The notes beneath the pieces were generated by a model that worked only from the letters and a program-made list of their open reading frames with translations, was not told the origin of the DNA and ran no database searches. From an uncultured Latescibacterota bacterium (GTDB lineage Bacteria > Latescibacterota > UBA2968), in contig OX638329.1 of assembly GCA_951812755.1 (NCBI GenBank), forward strand, positions 2,589,339 to 2,653,338: a stretch of DNA of 64,000 bases. The letters are read 5' to 3'. The position numbers and the translations under genes are program-made. Shown here in pieces: positions 18,940 to 27,302 of this stretch (the stretch's first letter is position 1; each line of letters opens with the position of its first letter).

Positions 18940-18972
18940 CAGTAGCAGGCAACATCCTGCTACTGTTTTTTT
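18940..18972 (+). terminator. Strong Rho-independent terminator after the Rieske gene
   Basis: A perfect 10-bp stem (18940-18949 with 18956-18965) with a six-base loop is followed by seven T. It separates the gene from the convergent Gfo/Idh gene whose stop lies at 18979. Confidence 0.85.
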
Positions 18973-18978
18973 GTACCA

Positions 18979-19974
18979 CTATCTGATCGTCAGAAATTTT
19001 CCACCTTGTCGCGCCGATTTTTCGGCTGTAATGCAGGCATTGGCAACGGCGAGGGTATCGTCTGTTGAGATCGGGTTTTCTTCGCCGCGCGAGAGTGCAT
19101 CGATCATATTTTCAACAAATGCGTGATTGGTTGAAGGAGGAAGTTTGGGTTCGTAAGTGCCCGATTTATTGGAGACAATGAGCACATGGTCGTCGGCATA
19201 GGCGCGCAAGTGTGCCGAACCTTCGGTGCCCATGATAATAAATCGCGTATCGCCAAAAGACCGCGCATCGTTTGGGGTGAGCCAATCGGCAGTGGCGGTG
19301 GCAAGTGCGCCATTATCGAGTTGAAACGACGCCTGGACGTGATCGAATGTGAGGCCCGTGTTGATGTGTTTTTTGAGTGTGCCGAGCGCGTGAACACCCG
19401 TGTATTCTGCGCCGGTGAGCCAGCGGACTTGATCTACGCCGTGGCCTGCCAGGTCGTGGAATGTGCCCACATATTTGTCTGCATCGAAGTAGAGCGCAGG
19501 GGGATTTGCACCGAGTTTGTGAGGATGCGTGGTGATGAGGCTCACGAGGTCGCCCAGATCGCCGTTTTGAATCGCCTGTCTCAGGGCGATAAATGCTCCA
19601 TAACTGCGGGAAGTGAAAAAGGTGGAGAGTTTGATATTGTTTTTTGCAACAGCCGTTTTGATGCGTTGTAATTCTTCTGTCGTTCGACAGAGCGGTTTGT
19701 CGAGTAGCATGTGGACGCCAGCTGCGGCACACGTTTCAATGACATGCGTTTTTTCGTGATGCGCGAGTCCTTCTATTACCAGGTCGGGTTTTGCTTTTTC
19801 GAGCATCAGGTCGAGTGTGGCAAAGCGGGTGATGTTGTGGTCTGCGGTATATTTTTCGCAAAGCGCGTCATCTGATTCTACAATGCCGACGATTTCGCCA
19901 TTTGGCGCATTGATCGCCGAGTGAAACATACCACTTATATGTCCGTAGTGCATGCCCATAATACCGATTTTCAT
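18979..19974 (-). CDS. Gfo/Idh/MocA-family oxidoreductase
   Basis: The 331-residue protein starts with a NAD(P)-binding strand-loop (KIGIMGMHYGHISGM) in which the usual GxGxxG is altered. It has the family lysine motif as LLDKPLCRT (normally EKP) near residue 97. The second half is the alpha/beta dimer domain, with DLAGHGVDQVRW matching the family's HxxD-type catalytic motif. A GGAAGGA site lies upstream of the ATG. The substrate, probably a sugar or cyclitol, is unknown. It is the last gene of the long minus-strand run. Confidence 0.82.
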   Translation of the reverse strand: MKIGIMGMHYGHISGMFHSAINAPNGEIVGIVESDDALCEKYTADHNITRFATLDLMLEKAKPDLVIEGLAHHEKTHVIETCAAAGVHMLLDKPLCRTTEELQRIKTAVAKNNIKLSTFFTSRSYGAFIALRQAIQNGDLGDLVSLITTHPHKLGANPPALYFDADKYVGTFHDLAGHGVDQVRWLTGAEYTGVHALGTLKKHINTGLTFDHVQASFQLDNGALATATADWLTPNDARSFGDTRFIIMGTEGSAHLRAYADDHVLIVSNKSGTYEPKLPPSTNHAFVENMIDALSRGEENPISTDDTLAVANACITAEKSARQGGKFLTIR

Positions 19975-19987
19975 AATAGCGTCCTTC

Positions 19988-20761
19988 CTACGTTCGCCAC
20001 CTGCGCGATTCGAGTACCGTATGTGTTAAAAAAAGAAAAAAAGCCGCAGCACTTACAAAAAATACCACGTCGTGGGTATCGACGACACCGTGAATCATGT
20101 CTCGGGTGTGTTCGATGAGGGAGAGAAATTTCAAAATAACAAAAAATATGTCGCTGGCAAAACGCGCGGCCCAGTCGATAATCCACAATAGAATTAAAAA
20201 GAAAAAAGACAACACAGCCGCGATAATCTGATTCTCAGTCAAAGACGATGCCAAAATGCCCACACTGATAAATGTGGCGCCAATCAGCACCACAGCCAGC
20301 GCACCAGAAAAAATGGGCCCCCAGTCCAATTGCGAGTACATAGACAACACGCCAATATATCCGAAGGCCATCACTTCGATTAGCAAATACAGTACATAAC
20401 AAGCGAGAAATTTGCCTATCAAAATTTGTGCCGAAGTAATCGGTGAAGTCATCAACAACTCATACGTGCCCCCGCGTTTTTCCTCGGCATAGAGACGCAT
20501 CGTAAGCATTGGAATCACAATCATCCAGATAAAGGTCTGAAATTCAAAGAATGGCGTGACAACCTCGGTATTGACGTTTAGTAGCATTTTTTCTTCGCGT
20601 TCTGCCAATTTCAGATATACGGTCATATCGTGAAATTCGAGCAACTGGTTGCGAAAAACAAAGCCGCTAAATAGCAAAAACACGCCGGCCATGACATAAG
20701 CAATTGGCGAGCCAAAATACGACCGCATCTCTTTGCCAAAAATCGCCATTATATTGCCCAT
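19988..20761 (-). CDS. ABC-2 type permease (GldF-like)
   Basis: I place the start at ATG 20761, giving 257 residues; it overlaps the stop of the ATPase gene by one base (TGATG), and the protein then opens with MGNIMAIFGKEMRSYFGSPI, as GldF-type permeases do. A longer frame upstream lies entirely inside the ATPase gene. There are six predicted membrane segments. Together with the ATPase it resembles the GldA/GldF pair known from Bacteroidota gliding genes and from many other phyla where its cargo is unknown. A GldG-like partner, which often follows, is not present. Confidence 0.82.
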   Translation of the reverse strand: MGNIMAIFGKEMRSYFGSPIAYVMAGVFLLFSGFVFRNQLLEFHDMTVYLKLAEREEKMLLNVNTEVVTPFFEFQTFIWMIVIPMLTMRLYAEEKRGGTYELLMTSPITSAQILIGKFLACYVLYLLIEVMAFGYIGVLSMYSQLDWGPIFSGALAVVLIGATFISVGILASSLTENQIIAAVLSFFFLILLWIIDWAARFASDIFFVILKFLSLIEHTRDMIHGVVDTHDVVFFVSAAAFFLFLTHTVLESRRWRT

Positions 20762-21687
20762 CACATCCTCTCTTCGCGCATGGTCAGTGCTTGAAAAATT
20801 TCTTCCAAAGACATCGCCTCTCGCTTCATTTCCACCAGCCCCATACCCAATTCGACAACGCGCGCCGATACTGCGGCACTCAAATCCGCTTCTACTGACC
20901 AATGGACATGCAGACCATTGTTTGTGCGCGTCACGTCGCTAACCCCTTCAATAGTGGCAATGGCTTTGGCCGCAATATCCACATCGCCCGATATCCGAAC
21001 AAAAAATCGCGTTGTGTCGCGCATATGAGCCGTGAGATTTTCAGTAGTATCGACAGCGACAATTCTGCCTTCGTGAATAATGACCACGCGGTTGCAGGTC
21101 ATTTCAACTTCGGGCAAAATATGCGTGCTCAAAATCACCGTGCGCTCCTGGGCAAGTTCGCGGATCAATTGTCGCACCTCGATGATCTGATTGGGATCGA
21201 GACCCGAAGTCGGTTCGTCCATGATGATTACTTCGGGGTCGTGCAATATCGCCTGTGCAAGCCCTACCCGCTGTCGATATCCTTTGGACAAATGACCGAT
21301 GAGTTGCTCGGTGCGATCCACAATCCCGCATTGAACGACAACTTCATCAATTCGCCGTCTGGCTTCTTTTGGCGCAACACCCTTGATTTTAGCGATAAAC
21401 TCCAGGTATGTACGCACGCGCATATCGCGATACAGGGGGGGCAATTCGGGCAAATACCCAATGCGTTTTTTGACTTCTAATGGATTGTCAAAAATATCGT
21501 AGCCGGCAATGCGCGCCGTGCCTTCTGTGGCGGGCAAAAAACAGGTGAGTACGCGCATGGTCGTGGTTTTGCCTGCGCCATTTGGCCCCAAAAAACCGAC
21601 AATTTCGCCTTTACCCACCTGAAACGAAATGTCGTCAACTGCGGCAAACGCGCCGTATCGCTTTGTCAGGCGATCAACTTCTATCAC
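20761..21687 (-). CDS. ABC transporter ATPase (GldA/NatA-like)
   Basis: The 308-residue protein has Walker A GPNGAGKTTT (about residues 34-43), the signature LSKGYRQRVGLAQ, Walker B VIIMDEPTSGLDP and an H-loop in ILSTHI. A C-terminal extension of about 80 residues is typical of the NatA/GldA branch. It pairs with the permease encoded directly downstream. The MoxR and DUF58 genes upstream often accompany this transporter type, which suggests a joint role in cell-envelope assembly or regulation. Confidence 0.88.
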   Translation of the reverse strand: MIEVDRLTKRYGAFAAVDDISFQVGKGEIVGFLGPNGAGKTTTMRVLTCFLPATEGTARIAGYDIFDNPLEVKKRIGYLPELPPLYRDMRVRTYLEFIAKIKGVAPKEARRRIDEVVVQCGIVDRTEQLIGHLSKGYRQRVGLAQAILHDPEVIIMDEPTSGLDPNQIIEVRQLIRELAQERTVILSTHILPEVEMTCNRVVIIHEGRIVAVDTTENLTAHMRDTTRFFVRISGDVDIAAKAIATIEGVSDVTRTNNGLHVHWSVEADLSAAVSARVVELGMGLVEMKREAMSLEEIFQALTMREERM

Positions 21688-21730
21688 GTCTTGCTCCTTG
21701 GTTTTAAGCTATCAGCGGCAGTGGTTAAGG

Positions 21731-21817
21731 GTAAGAGGTGAGACGTAAGAAGTGAGACGACCACCCAATCCCGCAAGCCCACAATTCTTAATTCTCAATT
21801 TTTAATTCTTAATTTTC
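21731..21817. repeat. Composite repeat (families C and B) covering the DUF58 stop codon
   Basis: Read on the minus strand, the block runs from AATTAAGAATT-type heptads (21817-21783), through a GGGTGG linker, to GTAAGA/GTGAGA-type heptads (21759-21731). The stop codon of the DUF58 gene and its last residues lie inside the first part. The same order of parts occurs at 49268-49334. Confidence 0.75.
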
Positions 21818-22683
21818 TTCGCCCGCATCCTGAAAAATTGCATCAATGGTTCGTGATACGCCCCTTGAGTCGAAATATTCACGGCGTCTAAGCCCATGCG
21901 CCGAAACAACGCTTCGCGGTCATCGCGCTCTTTTCGCGTCAGCTTTTGAAATGCCTCGCGCACTGCGGCATCGCCAAAATCGACCATGATGCCTTCGCCC
22001 GTCTCGGCATCTTCCAACTCCACAATGCCAATAGCAGGCAGGTCGTACTCCCGCGGATCTTCCAGTGCTATCGCTACCAGATCATGACGCCGATTGGCAA
22101 CGCGCAATGCTTTCTCATAGTCAGAAGCGAAAAAATCTGATACCAGAAACACGACACTGCGCCGATAGGTCACGCGATTTAAATATTCCAATGCCGTATC
22201 GATATTTGTACTGCGTCCTGAGGGCTGAAAATACAACAACTCTCGAATTACGCGCAGCACATGCTTTTTGCCTTTTTTAGGGGGAATAAATAATTCGACT
22301 TCGTCGGTAAAAATGATCAGTCCCACACGATCATTATTCTGAATTGCGGAAAAGGCGAGCAAAGCACAAATCTCAGCACCTATCTCGCCTTTCATTTGCG
22401 CCACCGTTCCAAAGTCACCAGACGCACTCGCATCCACCATCAATATTACGGTGAGTTCGCGCTCCTCATCGAACACCTTGACAAAGGGATCACCCATACG
22501 CGCTGTCACATTCCAGTCAATTGTGCGAACATCATCGCCGGGCTGATATTCTCGCACTTCCGCAAACGCCATGCCCCTGCCTTTAAATACCGAATGGTAT
22601 TCGCCGGCAAAAATTGTATTTACCAGATTGCGCGTGCGCAACTCAATGCGTTTCACTTTTTTTAAAATTTCAGTTGGAATCAT
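21802..22683 (-). CDS. DUF58 domain protein
   Basis: The product has 293 residues from ATG 22683; GTG 22698, which overlaps the MoxR stop as GTGA, is a possible alternative. It carries the DUF58 signature REYQPGDDVRTIDWNVTAR followed by a von Willebrand A-like fold with the MIDAS-type VDASASG. DUF58 proteins work with MoxR ATPases, probably as metal-dependent adaptor or chaperone proteins. The tail KKIKN and the stop are written by the intergenic AATTAAG repeat, so the original C-terminus may have been slightly different. Confidence 0.88.
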   Translation of the reverse strand: MIPTEILKKVKRIELRTRNLVNTIFAGEYHSVFKGRGMAFAEVREYQPGDDVRTIDWNVTARMGDPFVKVFDEERELTVILMVDASASGDFGTVAQMKGEIGAEICALLAFSAIQNNDRVGLIIFTDEVELFIPPKKGKKHVLRVIRELLYFQPSGRSTNIDTALEYLNRVTYRRSVVFLVSDFFASDYEKALRVANRRHDLVAIALEDPREYDLPAIGIVELEDAETGEGIMVDFGDAAVREAFQKLTRKERDDREALFRRMGLDAVNISTQGAYHEPLMQFFRMRAKKIKN

Positions 22684-22694
22684 GGGAAAAACTA

Positions 22695-23690
22695 TCACGG
22701 CACTTCAACGTGATCGAATATTTGGCGTGCGATTTCTTCGGAGTTAATTTCTTCGGCTTCTGCCTCGTATGTCACCAGTACGCGATGGCGCAATACGTCC
22801 ATGCCAATGGCTTTCACATCTTCGGGAGTCACATAGCCGCGGTGGCGCAAAAACGCATGCGCTTTGGCAGCACGGGTCAGGGCGATAGACGCGCGTGGCG
22901 ATCCGCCAAATTCGATCAGGGCACGCAAATCACCCAGACCATAAGCTTCTGGATCGCGAGTAGCCAACACGAGATCGACGATATAATCTTTGATTTTATC
23001 ATCCACGTAAATCTCATCGGCTACGCTTCGCGCGCGAATGAGATCGTCAGTTGTTATGACTGTCTCAATTCGAGGAGTTGTATCGCGGCTCATGCGATCG
23101 ACAATGGTGCGTTCTTCCTGTTTATTGGGATATGTTACCCGCACTTTTAGCATGAAGCGATCAACCTGTGCTTCGGGCAGTGGATAGGTTCCCTCTTGTT
23201 CGATGGGATTTTGCGTGGCCAGCACCAAAAAGGGATCGGGCATGGCAAATGTTTCGTTCCCAATGGTAACTTGACGCTCTTGCATGGCTTCGAGCATGGC
23301 ACTTTGCACTTTTGACGGTGCGCGATTGACTTCATCTGCGAGTACGAGTTGGGCAAAAATAGGCCCTTTTTGAGCCACAAATTCACCCGTCTCCCGGTGA
23401 TAGATCATTGTGCCAATCAGGTCTGCGGGCAATAGATCGGGTGTAAATTGAATGCGTTTAAAAGACGCCTGAATCGCCTGAGATAATGAATTGACGGCTA
23501 AAGTCTTGGCAAGACCGGGAACGCCTTCGAGCAAGACATGGCCGTTGCACAATAGGCCAATTAACAATCGCTCAATCATGTCCTGCTGTCCGACAATGAC
23601 CTTGCCCACCTCGGCTAATAACCGATCGACAAATGCGCTTTCGCGCCCAACTCGTTCATTGATTAATTGAATATCTTGTCCAACTGTCAT
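22695..23690 (-). CDS. MoxR-family AAA+ ATPase
   Basis: The 331-residue protein has Walker A GVPGLAKT, Walker B LVLADEVNRAP, sensor 1 LATQNP and the MoxR-typical EGTYPLPEAQVDRFML. MoxR ATPases act as chaperones for the maturation or activation of envelope and metal-containing complexes, together with VWA proteins. The DUF58 gene overlaps or directly follows it, which is the normal arrangement. Confidence 0.92.
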   Translation of the reverse strand: MTVGQDIQLINERVGRESAFVDRLLAEVGKVIVGQQDMIERLLIGLLCNGHVLLEGVPGLAKTLAVNSLSQAIQASFKRIQFTPDLLPADLIGTMIYHRETGEFVAQKGPIFAQLVLADEVNRAPSKVQSAMLEAMQERQVTIGNETFAMPDPFLVLATQNPIEQEGTYPLPEAQVDRFMLKVRVTYPNKQEERTIVDRMSRDTTPRIETVITTDDLIRARSVADEIYVDDKIKDYIVDLVLATRDPEAYGLGDLRALIEFGGSPRASIALTRAAKAHAFLRHRGYVTPEDVKAIGMDVLRHRVLVTYEAEAEEINSEEIARQIFDHVEVP

Positions 23691-23710
23691 TGGATCACTC
23701 TCGACTTATT

Positions 23711-23746
23711 GAATTAGGAATTAGGAATTAAGAATTAAAAATTAGG
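23711..23746. repeat. AATTAAG-type heptad repeat (family B)
   Basis: About five units of GAATTAG/GAATTAA lie between the lipoprotein and moxR genes. This copy starts 44 bases past the lipoprotein stop and does not overlap a coding end. Confidence 0.65.
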
Positions 23747-23789
23747 AAGCGATGTACCTGTCTGCCTCCTGCTTGCGCGTGTCCCGCCC

Positions 23790-24278
23790 TCACTCCTCAA
23801 TGGCATTTATTGGTTTGGTACGCAACCACTGCTCGGGCGTTTTGCCCAAATTTTCGATTGAAAATTTGGCGTCATCCACTAACTCAGAGTTTGGATAGGT
23901 GTCAATCACCTGTTGGTAGGCCACTCGCGCCTGTTTGTAATCGCCGAGTTGATCGTGGATATAGCCAATCATAAATTGTGCCTGTACACAATATCGGCTC
24001 TGCGGAAATCGCGCGATCAGGATTTCGTATCGCGCAATGGCTTCCTGGTGTTTTTGTTGATTCATCAATACCCTTGCCAGGGCCTGTAGTGCCACCTCAG
24101 CACGAGGGTCGTCGGGAAAGCGCGTCAGAAATTCCGCCAATTTGACTTCGGCCACGGGATACGACGCCATATCGTGCGTGGCCTGTTCGCCCTCTCGAAA
24201 GAGTAAATCCGCAGATTGTTCTTGTGCCCCACAGGCGACAAATAGTGGCAGAAAAAATAAGAATCGAAATCTGTGCAT
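23790..24278 (-). CDS. TPR lipoprotein (BamD/YbgF-like)
   Basis: The 162-residue protein has a lipoprotein signal peptide with the lipobox LFVAC (Cys16). The rest is two to three TPR-like repeats with the pattern FPDDPRAEVALQALA and GDYKQARVAYQQVIDTYP, as in BamD and in the YbgF C-terminal domain. It is shorter than BamD (about 245 residues), so it is probably an accessory TPR lipoprotein. AGGAGG stands seven to eight bases before the ATG. Confidence 0.75.
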   Translation of the reverse strand: MHRFRFLFFLPLFVACGAQEQSADLLFREGEQATHDMASYPVAEVKLAEFLTRFPDDPRAEVALQALARVLMNQQKHQEAIARYEILIARFPQSRYCVQAQFMIGYIHDQLGDYKQARVAYQQVIDTYPNSELVDDAKFSIENLGKTPEQWLRTKPINAIEE

Positions 24279-24364
24279 CTTTGCCGACCTCCTTTGCTTA
24301 TTTATACTTTTTCAAAAACGTTTTTGCCCAACTCGAGTTCCGTTTTTTTTTTCAGACAGTGCAA

Positions 24365-25660
24365 TCAAATTAGACGGTGTATATTAAAAAAACGTCCTAT
24401 TTTCGTCAAGATTTCTGTGCGTTTGAGAAGCAAAGACGGGATGCCTACCAATACCAGTCCACCGTATTCCACCCATTGGACCCAGGCGGCTTCTTCCCAT
24501 ACGCCATGGGCCTGGTATTGAATTAAAATGTGATAGGATAAAACTACCAGTAGTGAGAAAGCAATCCAGGGCGGATGTCGATAAAAAACGAGAAATGGGA
24601 TTAACCACAAGACATACCATGGATGGAGCGTGGGGGTGAGTAGAACAAAGGCGACCGCAGTCACATATGCACAGTGCAACAAAGGGACGCGCTTCCAAAT
24701 CAGCAACAGCACAACACTTGAAAAGAGCAGGGCAATGATGCCGCGTGCAATTTGTCCACTGCCACAAAGTAGAATGAGTATATCAAATACCGCGCTGTTA
24801 AACGACCAATGTTGGGCATAAGTGCCCAGGCTACCCAAAACAGATGCGCCGGTCCACGCATAGGGCAAATATCCCAGAAGCACGACACAGGGTACCATGA
24901 GCAGTGCCGACCAATTGGTTGGCCGCCACCCTTGCCAGCGCACAAAATTCGGTAAAAAAATAAGGGGAAAGAATTTTACCAAAACAGCCCCACCCAGCGC
25001 ACTTACCGCGATGCGATCTCGCCCTTTTAAGAATAGATACAACGCAGCCAGCAAAGCGACGATACCCAGCGATTCAATATGTCCATTTCCTGCAATTTCC
25101 ACTACGACCAGAGGATGCCAGAAGTAAATCAAAACCCATTGTGTCCGCTGTTCAAAATGTCTGAGCAAACAGACTATAAGCCATCCCGCAATCAGGTCGG
25201 CACATGCGAGTAGCACCTTGATGCCCAGTATGCCACCCGAAATGCCATACCCCACCCAGAATGCTATTTGGGCGATGGGCGGATAAATGGTGGGCAATTC
25301 GGGGTGATTAATTTTAGGAAAAATGAGCGCGTCTCTTACCTGCGCCAACTCTTGTGCTGCAGGTGCAAACCGGTAGGGATTGATGCCCGCCCACTGTACG
25401 CGTCCATCCCATACATAGCGATAAATATCATCGGACAGCGCGGGGATGGAAAACAAAAGGCTAAGCCGAAACACAGCCGCAGCGATTACAATAGCCGTTA
25501 ATGGCACATATTCACAATGCCAGACTGCAATGAGATAGGCCACAGATGCAATGCCAAAAAGCACAAAAAAAACCGGCACTTGCTTGCCCAATGCCGGCAT
25601 CGCAGCAAAACTGCTCGTCATGACCAACCCCATCAAAAGGGGCACGATCCACCGCTGCAT
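24365..25660 (-). CDS. GT-C type membrane glycosyltransferase (GT87/DUF2029-like)
   Basis: The 431-residue protein has about eleven hydrophobic segments. Near residue 75 it has SDDIYRYVWDGRVQWAGINP, the acidic first-loop motif of polyprenol-phosphate-dependent GT-C mannosyl- or arabinosyltransferases. HPLVVVEIAGNGHIES in the middle is also typical. It probably moves a sugar from a lipid carrier onto a glycan or lipid outside the inner membrane. The acceptor is unknown. Confidence 0.72.
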   Translation of the reverse strand: MQRWIVPLLMGLVMTSSFAAMPALGKQVPVFFVLFGIASVAYLIAVWHCEYVPLTAIVIAAAVFRLSLLFSIPALSDDIYRYVWDGRVQWAGINPYRFAPAAQELAQVRDALIFPKINHPELPTIYPPIAQIAFWVGYGISGGILGIKVLLACADLIAGWLIVCLLRHFEQRTQWVLIYFWHPLVVVEIAGNGHIESLGIVALLAALYLFLKGRDRIAVSALGGAVLVKFFPLIFLPNFVRWQGWRPTNWSALLMVPCVVLLGYLPYAWTGASVLGSLGTYAQHWSFNSAVFDILILLCGSGQIARGIIALLFSSVVLLLIWKRVPLLHCAYVTAVAFVLLTPTLHPWYVLWLIPFLVFYRHPPWIAFSLLVVLSYHILIQYQAHGVWEEAAWVQWVEYGGLVLVGIPSLLLKRTEILTKIGRFFNIHRLI

Positions 25661-25683
25661 AAATATCTCTCAGCGCAATATGT

Positions 25684-26595
25684 CTATGACCGCTGGCCTT
25701 GTCCAATGAGCCGCCGGTGCGTGTTAATTTGCAAAACGATTTTGCCCTGCTTAAATACGCGAACCGTTCCGGTTGACTCAGAAATAGCCAGGGCGATGGC
25801 CCGGGTGGTTTTGGTAATCGCCGCCGCCGCCACATGCCGTGCGCCCAACCCCTTGGGCAAAGTGAGACCGCGCACACTCGCTGAAATATAGCGCCCTCCG
25901 GAGAGAATAACGCCATCTTCCCGAATGATAAAGGCACCATCCATCAGCGATACTTCTTTGACACCTTCGTGAACATCGGGATTGCAGATATTTTTTTCTT
26001 TATCGGAATATCCACGAAAAGGATCAAATGTCATGGACCGCGAATGGTGCAAAACCCGTTTGGAATCGCCTATGACAAATAAGGTACCGACCGGTTCGCC
26101 TTCGCGACCTTCCTTACCAATATCGATGGAAAGATCAAGCGTGGTTTTGATAACTTTGAGTGGTAAATCGTCCGCTATGGCTGAGATTTTTGCCGAATCG
26201 TATATATCAAACCCAATACTGGTATCCATCACCGTTATTGCATCCACACCCCGCGAAGCCAGCATATGACTCAGGCATACCAATCGCGCATCCCTGCGAA
26301 TATACCCACTCTCCAGGCCTCTGATAACGCATTGTCGCAACTGTTCGAAGTGCGTGTCATTGCCCAGGCGATAATCATAAGTCAAACGCTGTACACCCTT
26401 CTCTTCAACACCTTTCAAAAAGTGTTTTTTTCGCGTAACAATCAGGACCTGGCAGGTGGTGTTCAACTTGAGAACATCCGTGTGGCTCACGTCGGAATTG
26501 GCCACGAGCAGGATCATATCCGCGCAGGTTTCCCGAGCCAAATTTTTGGCGGTACTCAGCAAGGACTGCGTGTGATTTTTGTGGAAATTAACCAT
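25684..26595 (-). CDS. DacZ-like diadenylate cyclase (c-di-AMP synthase)
   Basis: The 303-residue protein has a DAC domain at about residues 155-290, with the DGA motif at 219-221 (MDGAFII) and the RH motif at 253-254 (GLGARHVAAAAIT). These residues bind ATP and metal in DisA and CdaA. The N-terminal 130 residues form an alpha/beta domain similar to archaeal DacZ, and there are no membrane segments (unlike CdaA) and no helix-hairpin-helix domain (unlike DisA). c-di-AMP controls potassium and osmolyte transport in most bacteria. It lies two genes downstream of radA, which recalls the radA-disA order of Firmicutes. The activity is predicted from motifs only. Confidence 0.8.
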   Translation of the reverse strand: MVNFHKNHTQSLLSTAKNLARETCADMILLVANSDVSHTDVLKLNTTCQVLIVTRKKHFLKGVEEKGVQRLTYDYRLGNDTHFEQLRQCVIRGLESGYIRRDARLVCLSHMLASRGVDAITVMDTSIGFDIYDSAKISAIADDLPLKVIKTTLDLSIDIGKEGREGEPVGTLFVIGDSKRVLHHSRSMTFDPFRGYSDKEKNICNPDVHEGVKEVSLMDGAFIIREDGVILSGGRYISASVRGLTLPKGLGARHVAAAAITKTTRAIALAISESTGTVRVFKQGKIVLQINTHRRLIGQGQRS

Positions 26596-26654
26596 AAAAC
26601 GCTTTTGTGAGAAGGTTATTCTGGCCTTGTGAACATGTCTAAAACAACTATTTA

Positions 26655-27278
26655 CTACCGCCGGGACGAGAAGCGTCGCCGCCGACCATAAGTCACATTC
26701 TCTCGTTCCTGGGATATGTTATGTGATGTTATGCCCCCTCCCCGTTCTAAATCCAAAAATTCCCCAGGAATATGTTTGGTCAATACGGTTGGGCCACAAT
26801 CGTAGAAATGCACGCCACTCTGATGGGCGCGTGTCGCAGCAATGCGTATGACCGCCCCTCGGCGTCCGGGCCTGGCACTTAACCTCGCAGCGACATCGGC
26901 GTCAAATGACAAATGAACATAATCGCGATCATCTGGTGCCAAGCCTTCGGACAACAATCGCTCAACATCGGTAGAATCCACGCCTTTGTACAAAAATTCG
27001 GGAGGTTCTGATGGATCGAGGCCCAGGTCGATGGAAAAGCTGTGTCCATAACGCGCTCGAATGCGGTTTTCCACAATCTCGAAACGTTGCTTTTCTCCAT
27101 CATAAACCACTTTTTCAATATCTTCAAGGGTAAATGTCGAATCTCGGTCTTGAAATGTACGCAAAACCGCGTCGAGATCGGCAAATCCATAGCGATCGAC
27201 TTGTAGTCCAAACTCATCGGGCCTGTGCCGCAACATCAATGACAACAATTTTGAAATATATACAATTCTCGGTGCCAT
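26655..27278 (-). CDS. kptA: RNA 2'-phosphotransferase Tpt1/KptA
   Basis: The 207-residue protein has the Tpt1 layout: a winged-helix N-terminal part with SKLLSLMLRHRPDEFGL and an ADP-ribosyltransferase-like C-terminal part with IRARYGHSF, FLYKGVDS and VHLSFD. Tpt1 removes a 2'-phosphate from RNA using NAD, giving ADP-ribose 1''-2''-cyclic phosphate. Bacteria have no tRNA splicing of the fungal kind, so its substrate here is open. It lies between radA and the c-di-AMP synthase gene in the same direction. Confidence 0.9.
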   Translation of the reverse strand: MAPRIVYISKLLSLMLRHRPDEFGLQVDRYGFADLDAVLRTFQDRDSTFTLEDIEKVVYDGEKQRFEIVENRIRARYGHSFSIDLGLDPSEPPEFLYKGVDSTDVERLLSEGLAPDDRDYVHLSFDADVAARLSARPGRRGAVIRIAATRAHQSGVHFYDCGPTVLTKHIPGEFLDLERGGGITSHNISQERENVTYGRRRRFSSRR

Positions 27279-27302
27279 GCATTTTCTCCGTAATAATAAT
27301 GT

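Noticed and set aside
19988-20902. Longer 304-residue form of the ABC permease
   Set aside because: The additional 47 residues are encoded within the ATPase gene in another frame; the shorter start is coupled to the ATPase stop.
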